A DNA stretch of 64,000 nucleotides from assembly GCA_016712565.1 (NCBI GenBank), contig JADJQU010000010.1:62001-126000 (forward strand), in the 5' to 3' direction. The notes under the pieces were generated by a model, which was not told the DNA's origin, did no database searches, and saw only the letters and a list, made by a program, of their open reading frames with translations. The DNA is from Planctomycetota bacterium (GTDB taxonomy: Bacteria; Planctomycetota; UBA1135; GCA-002686595). Positions 9,150-17,439 of the stretch are shown piece after piece (the stretch's first letter is position 1; each line of letters begins with the position of its first letter). A program made the translations under genes and the position numbers.

Positions 9150-9304
9150 CCCGACTCGCCCCCGCGGGCCCGCTCGCCCCCGGGCGTCCGCGGGCCCCGG
9201 ATCTCATCCCGGGACGCACCCTCGACGCCGCGCAGGAGCGCCACAAGCAGCGAGATCATGGACCGGCCCCCGGGCATGAAAAGAACTTTACGCCACAAAG
9301 CACA

Positions 9305-9324
9305 GGGGCGCAAGCCCCGTTTTT
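9305..9324 (+). terminator. Hairpin with T5, terminator-like, in the leader region of the sigma factor gene
   Basis: GGGGC-gcaa-GCCCC (9305-9318) is followed by G and five Ts. It lies in the divergent gap between the membrane-protein gene and the sigma-factor gene, with no plus-strand gene ending before it, so it may be an attenuator or a dispersed repeat rather than a true terminator. It resembles the hairpin at 6170-6187. Confidence 0.35.
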
Positions 9325-9473
9325 CCGGCGGGGTGTGGCAGCGGCTCGGGGGCCGGCGGCGGGCGTGGTCGGGCCTGGGCCCCCCTGGGCCAGGGGCGAA
9401 ATCCCGGATTGCGCCTAGGATCCCGGTCCGTCGCGCATCTTCCTTCCGACGCCCCGTCGCGCGAACCCCAGCC

Positions 9474-11933
9474 ATGTCGCCCACGATCCCCGCCGAGGAG
9501 TTCACCAGCCTGGTGCGCGCGCACCATGCCGAGGTCTACCGATCGGCGCGGCGGATCGTCGGCGACGACGCGAACGCCCTCGACGTGACTCAGCAGGTCT
9601 TCCTGCGGGTCCTCGAGGGCAAGGTCGCGCTGGGAGAAGCGCGCGACCGAGGCCGGCTCCTGTGTTGGCTGGCGGCGCGCACCGCGCTCGCCCACCGGCG
9701 TGGGGCGAGGACCCGCAGGGAACAGGAAGGAACCCACGCCATGGAACGACCGAACACGACCGGGGGCGCCGACGACGAGGCCCAGCGCGCGGAGGTGCGG
9801 GACGCACTGCAGAGACAGGTGGCCCTGCTGCCCGAGGAGCTGCGGACGGCCGTCGTGCTGCGCTTCCAGGAGCAATGGACCTTCGCCCAAATCGCGGACG
9901 AGCAGTCCATCAGCGAGCCGTCGGCCCACGACCGCGTGCGACGGGCTCTGGAACTCCTGCGGGGTCGACTGACCCAGACGGGATTCGCCGCCGTGGCGGG
10001 CGACGTGCCGGGACTGCTCCTGGAGGCCTCGCGGGCAACGCCGGCCGACGTGCCCGCCGGGCTGGAACCACGCCTGCTCTCGCTGCGGGCCCCCGCGGCG
10101 CTGGCGGCTTCGGCGAAGCTCGCCGCGGCGTCCCTGGCACTGGTGTCGGTGATCGCCGTGGCCGCCGCCGCGGCCTGGTGGCCCGAGTCCTCCGCCGGCG
10201 AGGGTGGCCGCGAATGGGCCGGCGCCGTGGTCTCCCCCACCGCTCCCGCGGCGACCGCCGCCGGGATCCCGGGGGGCCTTGGGACCGGAGGCCGGGCCGC
10301 GGTTGCCGTCGAGACGGCGTCCCCGGCGCGTCCCGGGGCCGGGGCCGGGGCCGGGGAGGGAAACACGCTCGACCCGGACGCGCCGGGCAAGGGCGTGCTC
10401 GCGGGCCGCTGCGTCGACGGCGATCGGGCCCCCATCGCGGGCGTGGTGGTCAGCGCCCTTTCCCTGCAGCACGAGGGCAAGTTCGCGCGCTTCGGCGCCT
10501 CGTGCGTGACCGGCCGCGACGGGCAGTTCGCGCTGGAACTGCCGGTGTCCCTGGAAACGGGCGAGGAGTACTCGCTTTCCACGCGCCATCCAGACTTCGT
10601 GCGGCACGAGCACCCCAAGGCCGTGGCGCGTCTCGGCGTCACCGTGGAGGTCGGCCCATTCGAGCTGCTCTCGAGCTCCCACGACGCCGCGGGCGAGTCG
10701 AGCCTCGAGGTCACCGTGCTCGACCCCGCGGGCCTGCCCGTGCCCCACGCGTCGGTCAGCTCCTGGCGGCCCGTGACGGGCGCGGACGGTGCTCCGACCG
10801 AGGAGCGCGAGGCCCACGGCGAGACGGATGCTTCCGGCCGGGCAGTGCTGGAACTCTCCCGGCTCGGCCGGAAGCGCCTGAACGTGGAGCCGCCGGCGGG
10901 CGAATGGGGACCCGCCTCCCTGGACTACGGCCTCGACAGCGCCGGCCGCCATGGGCGCACGATTCACCTGACGCCGGGACTCACGATCTCGGGCACGGTG
11001 ATCGGCATCGGCGGCGAGGTGATCCACGGCCGGGGCGGCTTCGTGGCCGCGGTGGCCGAGGACGGCGCCCGCTGGATCCAGGCGGAAACCGACGACCGCG
11101 CGGGCACATTCGTGATTCCGGGCCTGGCGGACAGGAGCTACCGGATCGTGCGCGACGGCGACGAGTGGTCGCGGGTGGAACTTCCGGCCGTGCGCGCGGG
11201 CACCACGGGCCTCGTGCTGCAACTCAAGCGCGAGGACGACCCGCGCGACATCGGCGACCACCAGGCCGAGCTGCACGGCGAGGTGCGCGACGCGCGCACC
11301 GGGGAGATCCTGGACATCGGGGCCTTCGATGTCAGCGCGGTCTGGTTGGGCGACACGGGCGGCGCGGACTGGCGCGGCGACGTGCTGCCGGGCCTGGTCT
11401 TCCCGCGCCCCGTGCAAACGGCGATGTTCGGCGAGTACGTTCCGCCCAAGGCCTTCCACCTGGACGGCCTGCGGCCCGGCCGCTACGCCCTCAGCGCCCG
11501 GATGGGCTCCCGCGGCGAATACGGACCGGCGTTCCTCGGGCCCTTCGAACTGGGCGAACGCGACATCGTCTCCGGCCTGGTGATCGAGGTCACGGTCCCC
11601 GGGCTGGTGCACGGCGTGCTCACGGACCCCGAGGGTCGGCCCCTGGCCGGCGGCTTCGTGCGCCTGACGGGCTTCGGTCCCCTCTCCCGCGCCCGCGACG
11701 TCCAGTGCGACGCCGAGCTGCGGGCCACCCGCGGACGCGGCGCCATCGGCGTGTGGGACGACGTGCGCGTGGACGAAGAGGGCCGCTTCGAGTTCCCCTG
11801 CCTGCCCGCCGGCCTCGGCGTGCGCTTCGCCCTGCACCACCCCGACTTCGAGTTCGCGTACAGCGGCGCGGTCGAACCGCGGGCGGGCGAGAGCCTCGAC
11901 CTCGGGTCGCTGGCGCTGGGCCCGCGGCGGTAG
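9474..11933 (+). CDS. ECF-type sigma-70 factor fused to a membrane anchor and CnaB/carboxypeptidase-regulatory-like domains
   Basis: 819 residues from the ATG at 9474; the open frame further upstream is low-complexity. Residues 8-75 are sigma region 2 (LVRAHHAEVYRSARRIVGD, DVTQQVFLRVLEG). Residues 105-165 are region 4 (LPEELRTAVVLRFQEQWTFAQIADEQSISEPSAHDRVRRALELL). A membrane helix follows at about 208-236 (ending VIAVAAAAAWW), then a Gly/Ala/Pro linker with a GAGAGAG repeat. Residues 300-819 form several beta-rich domains of carboxypeptidase-regulatory/CnaB type (GRCVDGDRAPIAGVVVSAL, SGTVIGIGGEVIHG, HGVLTDPEGRPLAGGFVRL). Sigma factors with long C-terminal extensions are known in Planctomycetes. 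The layout suggests an envelope-sensing regulator that must be held at or released from the membrane; the signal is unknown and no anti-sigma gene is adjacent. Confidence 0.85.
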   Translation: MSPTIPAEEFTSLVRAHHAEVYRSARRIVGDDANALDVTQQVFLRVLEGKVALGEARDRGRLLCWLAARTALAHRRGARTRREQEGTHAMERPNTTGGADDEAQRAEVRDALQRQVALLPEELRTAVVLRFQEQWTFAQIADEQSISEPSAHDRVRRALELLRGRLTQTGFAAVAGDVPGLLLEASRATPADVPAGLEPRLLSLRAPAALAASAKLAAASLALVSVIAVAAAAAWWPESSAGEGGREWAGAVVSPTAPAATAAGIPGGLGTGGRAAVAVETASPARPGAGAGAGEGNTLDPDAPGKGVLAGRCVDGDRAPIAGVVVSALSLQHEGKFARFGASCVTGRDGQFALELPVSLETGEEYSLSTRHPDFVRHEHPKAVARLGVTVEVGPFELLSSSHDAAGESSLEVTVLDPAGLPVPHASVSSWRPVTGADGAPTEEREAHGETDASGRAVLELSRLGRKRLNVEPPAGEWGPASLDYGLDSAGRHGRTIHLTPGLTISGTVIGIGGEVIHGRGGFVAAVAEDGARWIQAETDDRAGTFVIPGLADRSYRIVRDGDEWSRVELPAVRAGTTGLVLQLKREDDPRDIGDHQAELHGEVRDARTGEILDIGAFDVSAVWLGDTGGADWRGDVLPGLVFPRPVQTAMFGEYVPPKAFHLDGLRPGRYALSARMGSRGEYGPAFLGPFELGERDIVSGLVIEVTVPGLVHGVLTDPEGRPLAGGFVRLTGFGPLSRARDVQCDAELRATRGRGAIGVWDDVRVDEEGRFEFPCLPAGLGVRFALHHPDFEFAYSGAVEPRAGESLDLGSLALGPRR

Positions 11934-12052
11934 TTGCCTTGGCGCCCGCCGGTCCCCACCATGGGGGAATGGTGGGCCACGGACGGGCGGTCGAGCGGGA
12001 GCAAGACGCGGCAGAGCTTCGTCGCGAGGCCCGGGCGTAACCGCGGATCACG

Positions 12053-13897
12053 ATGCTGGCCCGCCTGCGTTTCCTGGTCCTCTACCTCGTCTTCTGGCTG
12101 GCCTACTTCGTGGCGGCCCGGGGGTTGTTCCTGGGCTACCACCACGCCCGCGCGGCCGAGCTGGACGGCGGCACGCTGCTGGGGACCTTCGTGCACGGCT
12201 TCCGGCTGGACCTCGCCACGGCGACCTTCGCCACGGCGCTGCCGGTGTTCGCGGTGGCGCTTTCCACCGTGTTCCCGCCCCGGCGCGTGGCCTGGGTCGT
12301 GGGCCTCTACACGCTGCTGCTGCTGGGGCTCCTGTCGTTCATGCTCGCGGGCGACATGGAGCTCTACCGCACCTGGGGCGCCCGGCTCGACGGCACGGTG
12401 CTCACCTATCTTCGGACGCCCAGCAAGGCCTACGCGTCCTCGGCCGCCTCGCCCCTGGGGCTGCTCTCGGTCCTGGGCCTGCTGCTGTTTTCGCTGTCGG
12501 CCTTCGTCTACCTGCGCTGGATGTGGCGCAGCGTGGCGCGCTTCCCCGAGGCGAAGCCGATCACCGGCCTCCCGGTGTTCCTGGCCTCGCTGCCCTTGGT
12601 GATCGCGGCGCGCGGCGGCCTGCAGCTCAGCCCGCTCAACCTGAGCAGCGCCTACTTCTCGCGCGAGCCCTTCGCCAACCACGCGGCGATCAACGCCATC
12701 TGGAACTTCATGGACTCGGTCTACGCCGCCAAGCACGGCGACGAGGCCCGCTACGCGCTGACCGGCGACGACGAGGCCCGGGCCACCGTCGCGCAGCTCC
12801 TGCCTCCGTTGTCGCCGCCGCGCAAGCTCTTGCGCCTCGATCGGCCCAACGTGATCCTGGTGATCTGGGAGGCCTGCACCGCCAAGGTCATGGCCCGCAC
12901 GGGGGGCAGGTCGGGCGTGCTGCCCCACCTGGAGCGCCTGTCCCACGAGGGCGTGCTCTTCGACCGCCTCTACGCCTCCGGAGGGCGCAGCGACAAGGGG
13001 CTCGTGGCGCTGCAGAGCGGCTTCCCCGCCCAGCCGCGCAGCTCGGTGATGCGCGTGCCGACGAAGACCGCCCGGCTGCCGATCCTCTCCAGGAGCTTCG
13101 CCGCCGCGGGCTACTCCACCGGCTACTTCTACGGCGGGGAGCTCGAGTTCGCCAACATGCGCTCCTACGTCGTCCACGGCCAGTTCGACACGGTGCTGGC
13201 CAAGCAGGACTTCGACCCCAAGTTCTGGAATTCGAAGTGGGGCGCCCACGACGAGGTCGTGCTCGACGCGCTCTTGGAGGGATGCAAGCGCGCGCGGACG
13301 CCCTTCTTCAACGTGACCTTCACGCTCTCCTCCCACGAACCCTACGAGATTCCCGGCCCCCCGACGTTTCCCGGCGACGGCGAAGTGGACAAGTTCCTGA
13401 ACGCCATGGCCTACACCGACCGCTGCGTGGCCGACTTCGTGGAGCGCGCGAAGCAGGAGCCGTGGTGGAACGACACGCTGATCGTGATCGTCGCCGACCA
13501 CGGCCATCGGCTGCCCCAGGTGCCCGGTCACATCGGCCGCAGCGCACCCGAGGACTACCACGTGCCCATGGTCTGGCTCGGGGGCGCGCTGGCGGTCCAG
13601 GGCGAGGTGATCTCGACCATCGGCTCCCACGCCGACCTGCCCAACACGCTGCTCTCGCAGCTGGGTCTGTCCACGCAGGCCTACGGGTTCGGCAAGGACC
13701 TGCTGGCGCCCGACGTGGTGCCCTTTGCCCACTACTCCTTCACCGACGGCTTCGGCTTCGTGACGCCGGCGGGCATCGCCGTGTGGGACAACGTCGGGGC
13801 GGAGCAAATCGACCGCCGCGGCAATCCGGGGGAGCGCGAGCTCACCTGCGGCAAGGCCTTCCAGCAGCAGGTCGAGCGCGCGTTCATCGACCTGTGA
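12053..13897 (+). CDS. LTA-synthase-like membrane sulfatase/phosphoglycerol transferase family enzyme
   Basis: 614 residues. The first 190 hold about five membrane helices, and from about 260 a sulfatase-fold domain begins (PNVILVIWEACTAKVM). The metal and active-site region shows FDRLYASGGRSDKGLVALQSGFP, where LtaS-like enzymes usually have Thr in the (T/S)DKG position; here it is Ser. IVIVADHGHRLP supplies the conserved DHG metal ligands, and FTLSSHEPYEIP is typical. Family members transfer phosphoglycerol or phosphoethanolamine groups to surface glycans or lipids outside the membrane. Lipoteichoic acid itself is unlikely in this kind of organism, so the substrate is unknown. It follows the sigma-fusion gene by about 120 bases on the same strand. 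Confidence 0.85.
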   Translation: MLARLRFLVLYLVFWLAYFVAARGLFLGYHHARAAELDGGTLLGTFVHGFRLDLATATFATALPVFAVALSTVFPPRRVAWVVGLYTLLLLGLLSFMLAGDMELYRTWGARLDGTVLTYLRTPSKAYASSAASPLGLLSVLGLLLFSLSAFVYLRWMWRSVARFPEAKPITGLPVFLASLPLVIAARGGLQLSPLNLSSAYFSREPFANHAAINAIWNFMDSVYAAKHGDEARYALTGDDEARATVAQLLPPLSPPRKLLRLDRPNVILVIWEACTAKVMARTGGRSGVLPHLERLSHEGVLFDRLYASGGRSDKGLVALQSGFPAQPRSSVMRVPTKTARLPILSRSFAAAGYSTGYFYGGELEFANMRSYVVHGQFDTVLAKQDFDPKFWNSKWGAHDEVVLDALLEGCKRARTPFFNVTFTLSSHEPYEIPGPPTFPGDGEVDKFLNAMAYTDRCVADFVERAKQEPWWNDTLIVIVADHGHRLPQVPGHIGRSAPEDYHVPMVWLGGALAVQGEVISTIGSHADLPNTLLSQLGLSTQAYGFGKDLLAPDVVPFAHYSFTDGFGFVTPAGIAVWDNVGAEQIDRRGNPGERELTCGKAFQQQVERAFIDL

Positions 13898-13906
13898 ACG
13901 CGGCGA

Positions 13907-13938
13907 GCGCCCGGGTCCCCGCGCAGGACCCTGGGCGC
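13907..13938. terminator. Hairpin between convergent genes, probable bidirectional terminator
   Basis: GCGCCCGGGTCC (13907-13918) pairs with GGACCCTGGGCGC (13926-13938) with a single bulge, in the 49-base gap between two convergent stop codons. There is no clear T-run. Confidence 0.45.
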
Positions 13939-13946
13939 CCCGGGAC

Positions 13947-16049
13947 TCAGCGCGAGCCGGGCTCGCCGCGCGGCGGCATGCTGCGGAGGCGCGCCCACTC
14001 TTCCAGATCGCGGCCCAGGGGCTCGCCGCCGAGCCAGCGGTGGAACCAGTCCACGTGGGCGCCGTAGTAGAAGAGCATCTCCTGCCAGCCCGGCCAGTGG
14101 CCCGCGTTGGGGAAGACCACCAGACGCGAAGGCACGCCGCGCTCCTGCAGCGCGGTGAAGTACTGCAGGCTTTGGGTGTAGGGCACGCGGAAGTCCAGCT
14201 CGCCGGTGATCACCAGGGCCGGCGTCTTGAACTTCTCGACGAAGTTCGACGGTGACCACTTCTCGAACTGCGAACTGTTCCAGGGCGCGCCCCCCAGGTC
14301 GCGCTTGGGAAACCACAGCTCTTCCGTGGCGCCGTAGAACGAGCGCAGGTCGTAGAGGCCCATCATGGCCGCCTGGCACTTGAAGCGCTCGGTGTGGCCC
14401 TGCATCCACATCATCATGTAGCCGCCGTAGGACCAGCCCATGGCGCCCATGCGATCCGGATCGACGTAGGGGAGCGCCGCCAGGGCGTCCGTGACCTTCA
14501 TCAGGTCCTCGTACACGCGGCCGCCCCAGTCACTGCCGATGTCGTCGCAGAAGCTCTGGCCGTAGCCGGTGGAGCCGGTGGGATTCGCCAGGGCCACGAC
14601 GTAGCCCTTGCCGCCGTAGACCTGCCAATCGCCGCGGAAGGCGTCGGCCCATTGGGACTGCGGGCCGCCGTGGACGTTGAGGATCAGCGGGTATTTCTTG
14701 TTGGGATCGAAGCCGTGGGGCGTGATCACGAAGGTGTGGATCTGCTTGCCGCCCGCGCCGTCGATCCACATTTCCTGGGGCTTGCGCAGGTCGATCTCGT
14801 TCTCGTACGCCGCGTTGAACGAGGTGAGCCGCACGGCCACGCTGGAGGCGCGGGCCTTGAGGAACAGCTCGTGGGGCTCGGCAATGGCGCGGCGCGCGTA
14901 GACCAGGGAGCCGTCGTCCCCGAGCAGCTCCCAGGCGTCGATCTGGGCGTGCTGGTGGACCTGCTCGGGCTTCCCGCCCTCCAGGGCCACGCGGTAGATC
15001 GGCGTGCGGCCCTTGACCTCGGCCTGGAAGTAGAGCGCCTTGCCGTCCTTGGCCCAGCGGAAGTCGGTCAGCTGCTCGTCGAAGCCCTCGCGCGAGGTCA
15101 AGTGGCGCACGGCCCCGCTCGACAGGTCCAGCACGGCGAGGCGCTTCAGGTCCGACTCGTACCCGGCCTGGGCCTGGCTCAGGAACGCCAGCGACTTGCC
15201 GTCGGGGGAGTACAGCGGCTGGCCGTCCCAGCCTTCGCAGGCGTCGGTGAGATTTCTGGGCGACGCGGGCTCGTCGAGCGCGACGAGCCACAGGTCGGAA
15301 TTGGTCGACAGGGCCTGGTCCTTGTCGCGATTCGACATGAACACGAAGCCGGTGCCGTCGGGCGCGAAGTCGTAGGCCCGGCCGCCGCCGAGCATGAACG
15401 GCGGCGAGTCGAAGCCGCCCGGAGTGAGGTCGCGCTCCACGGCGCCCGTCCGGGCGTCCACCAGGAGCACGTGCGAGACCTTGCCCTCGTCCCAGCTGGT
15501 CCAATGGCGGTAGAGCAGCGAATCGGCCAGGTGCACGTCGAGCTTGCCCTTCTCGCGCGCCTCGTCGCGGGCCGCCTGGAGCGCGCCGTCGACGGCCAGG
15601 TCGGGCCAGAGTTCGCTGGTGACCGCGATCCAGCGCCCGTCGCGGGAGAACACCGGGTTCTCGACGCCGGGCGCGTAGTGGGTCAGGGCGCGCGCCTCGC
15701 CGCCGTCCACGGGGAGCGTCCACAGCTGGCTCGAGCCGCTGCGGTTGGAGACGAACAGAATCGACTTGCCGTCGGGCGCGAAGCGCGGATCGGTGTCCAT
15801 CTTGCGCGCCGAGGTGAGCTGCCGCTCGCTCTTGCCGTCGACGCCGATGGACCAGATCTCGCTCCAGGCGCTGCCGGCCGCGACGTCGTAGCGCCGCACC
15901 GCGAACACCACGGACTTGCCGTCGGGTGAAAGCGCGGGAGAGTTGACCTGGGCGACGCCGTAGACGTCGGGCAGGTCGAAGGCCCGCTTGTCGGCAACGG
16001 CGAGGGTGGGAAGAACGAGGGCCAGGGCGAGGATCTGCATCCCCCGCAT
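13947..16049 (-). CDS. S9 family (prolyl oligopeptidase/acylaminoacyl peptidase-like) serine peptidase
   Basis: 700 residues with a signal-like start (MQILALALVLPTLAVADKR; the ATG at 16040 is an alternative). Residues 30-420 form a TolB/WD40-like beta-propeller (SPALSPDGKSVVFAV, DPRFAPDGKSILFVSNRSG, QPLYSPDGKSLAFLS). The alpha/beta-hydrolase domain begins near 430, with the nucleophile in GWSYGGYM (Ser about 540), an Asp in TGELDFRVPY and a His in PNAGHWPGW. It probably cleaves short peptides in the periplasm. It is the last gene of a minus-strand run, 54 bases after the aminotransferase gene. Confidence 0.93.
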   Translation of the reverse strand: MRGMQILALALVLPTLAVADKRAFDLPDVYGVAQVNSPALSPDGKSVVFAVRRYDVAAGSAWSEIWSIGVDGKSERQLTSARKMDTDPRFAPDGKSILFVSNRSGSSQLWTLPVDGGEARALTHYAPGVENPVFSRDGRWIAVTSELWPDLAVDGALQAARDEAREKGKLDVHLADSLLYRHWTSWDEGKVSHVLLVDARTGAVERDLTPGGFDSPPFMLGGGRAYDFAPDGTGFVFMSNRDKDQALSTNSDLWLVALDEPASPRNLTDACEGWDGQPLYSPDGKSLAFLSQAQAGYESDLKRLAVLDLSSGAVRHLTSREGFDEQLTDFRWAKDGKALYFQAEVKGRTPIYRVALEGGKPEQVHQHAQIDAWELLGDDGSLVYARRAIAEPHELFLKARASSVAVRLTSFNAAYENEIDLRKPQEMWIDGAGGKQIHTFVITPHGFDPNKKYPLILNVHGGPQSQWADAFRGDWQVYGGKGYVVALANPTGSTGYGQSFCDDIGSDWGGRVYEDLMKVTDALAALPYVDPDRMGAMGWSYGGYMMMWMQGHTERFKCQAAMMGLYDLRSFYGATEELWFPKRDLGGAPWNSSQFEKWSPSNFVEKFKTPALVITGELDFRVPYTQSLQYFTALQERGVPSRLVVFPNAGHWPGWQEMLFYYGAHVDWFHRWLGGEPLGRDLEEWARLRSMPPRGEPGSR

Positions 16050-16103
16050 CCTACTGAAGCGCGGCGGCGGTGTCCGATACCGGCGGAGCCTCCGGGCGGC
16101 TCC

Positions 16104-17402
16104 TCAGCGCCTGGAGCGTTTCGATCCTGTACGGCCTCCGGCCAGCATCCTCTCCAGGCGGTCGAGGCCCTGGTTCATGTTGTCCATGGTGGGTCCGAAG
16201 GAGAAGCGCATCCACTGGTGGTAGGGCGACCGGCCGCGGCGGCGCTTGCCGGGGTTCACGTCGAAGAACTCCCCGGGCACGGTGAGCACCTTGTGCTCCA
16301 GGGCCCGCCGGAAGAAGGTCATGGCGTCGTTGAAGGGCGGCGCGAGCTCCTCCAGGGAGCACCAGCAGTAGAACGTGCCCTCCGGCTCCTTCGCGAAGCG
16401 GATGCCCATGGACTTCAGACGCTCGACCATCACGTTGCGCTTGGCGGCGAACACCTGACGCAGGGCGCGGGTCTCTTGGTCGGCCCGTTCGGGCTCCAGG
16501 ACCTGCAGGGCGGCGCGCTGGGCGATGCGCGACGGACCGCCGTCGATGGAGCTGGCCACGCGCGCCAGGGTCTCCATCATCGGCGACGGCCCCACGGCCC
16601 AGCCCACGCGCCAGCCGGGGTAGCGAAAACTCTTGGTCAGGCCGTCGATCAGGACCACGGGCTCGTGCTCCACGTCCTCCACGTGGGCCGCGCCGCTGAC
16701 CGGGCCTTTGCCCGGAGCGCCCTTCGGCGTGTAGATGAAGTGGCTGTAGAACTCGTCGAGCAGCAGCGTCAACGAGCGCTCGCGGGCCAGCGCCACCAGG
16801 GCGGCCAACTCCTTGCCCTGGATCACGTTGCCCGTGGGATTGCAGGGGTTCGAGAGCAGGATTGCGCCCAGCCCCGAATGCTCCACTTCGCGCGCGAGGC
16901 GCGACACCGGCACCTGGAAGCCGTCCTCGGGCCGCCCCCGCAGCGGAATCGGGGAGATGCGCGAGAGGTGCAGCGCCAGCATGTCCTCGTAGGCGGTGTA
17001 GTCCGGCAACGGGTAGCCGATCTGCGTCTCGCCCAGGGCCGCCACCGCGCGCGTCAACGCGAGCCTCCCGCCCTGGGCCACGCACACGTTGGCCGCGGTG
17101 TACTGGGAGCGCTTGCCCTTCCTGAACAGCCGGTTGTAGTGGGCGGCGATCCGCTCGCGCAGTTCCGGCGTGCCTCCCAGGGGACCGTAGGCGTGGTCCT
17201 CGGGCCGGATCTCCACCGAGGCGATGCGCGGCGGCGCGCCGGCCATCTCCCCCACCTCGGGCTGGCCCTGGCCCAGGTTCGACCAGTCGGGGTGTCCGTT
17301 CGTGAAGCCCAGCTTGGAGGCCTCGTGGACCACGAAAATCACGCCCATGAAAGGGACGTCGCGCAGGGCGTGGCGGGGAACTTCGGGGACTTGTTGCTTC
17401 AC
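16104..17402 (-). CDS. PLP-dependent class I/II aminotransferase
   Basis: 432 residues, soluble. Fold type I markers are present in order: YGPLGGTPELRERIAAHYN, the PLP-stacking region near VAQGGRLALTRA, SNPCNPTGN (the conserved NPTG), LLLDEFYSHF (Asp/Tyr contacting PLP), the Schiff-base lysine in GLTKSFRYPGWRVGW, and a substrate-carboxylate Arg in YHQWMRFSFG. The amino donor and acceptor cannot be told from sequence. The C-terminus is basic (GGRTGSKRSRR). It lies between the Rsm22-like gene (37 bases upstream) and the S9 peptidase gene, probably in one operon. Confidence 0.92.
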   Translation of the reverse strand: MKQQVPEVPRHALRDVPFMGVIFVVHEASKLGFTNGHPDWSNLGQGQPEVGEMAGAPPRIASVEIRPEDHAYGPLGGTPELRERIAAHYNRLFRKGKRSQYTAANVCVAQGGRLALTRAVAALGETQIGYPLPDYTAYEDMLALHLSRISPIPLRGRPEDGFQVPVSRLAREVEHSGLGAILLSNPCNPTGNVIQGKELAALVALARERSLTLLLDEFYSHFIYTPKGAPGKGPVSGAAHVEDVEHEPVVLIDGLTKSFRYPGWRVGWAVGPSPMMETLARVASSIDGGPSRIAQRAALQVLEPERADQETRALRQVFAAKRNVMVERLKSMGIRFAKEPEGTFYCWCSLEELAPPFNDAMTFFRRALEHKVLTVPGEFFDVNPGKRRRGRSPYHQWMRFSFGPTMDNMNQGLDRLERMLAGGRTGSKRSRR

Positions 17403-17439
17403 GGGGATTCGCGGGGGTGCAAAAAGGAACGGGGCGGGC

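Noticed and set aside
7842..9473. Long plus-strand open frame upstream of the sigma factor start
   Set aside because: It reads as His/Gly/Arg/Glu-rich sequence antisense to the membrane-protein pair; the sigma fold begins cleanly at the ATG at 9474.
9288..11840. Minus-strand frame of 850 residues across the sigma-fusion gene
   Set aside because: Composition is His/Ala/Gly/Arg-rich with no motif, while the plus strand has recognisable sigma regions and beta-domain repeats; it is a GC shadow.
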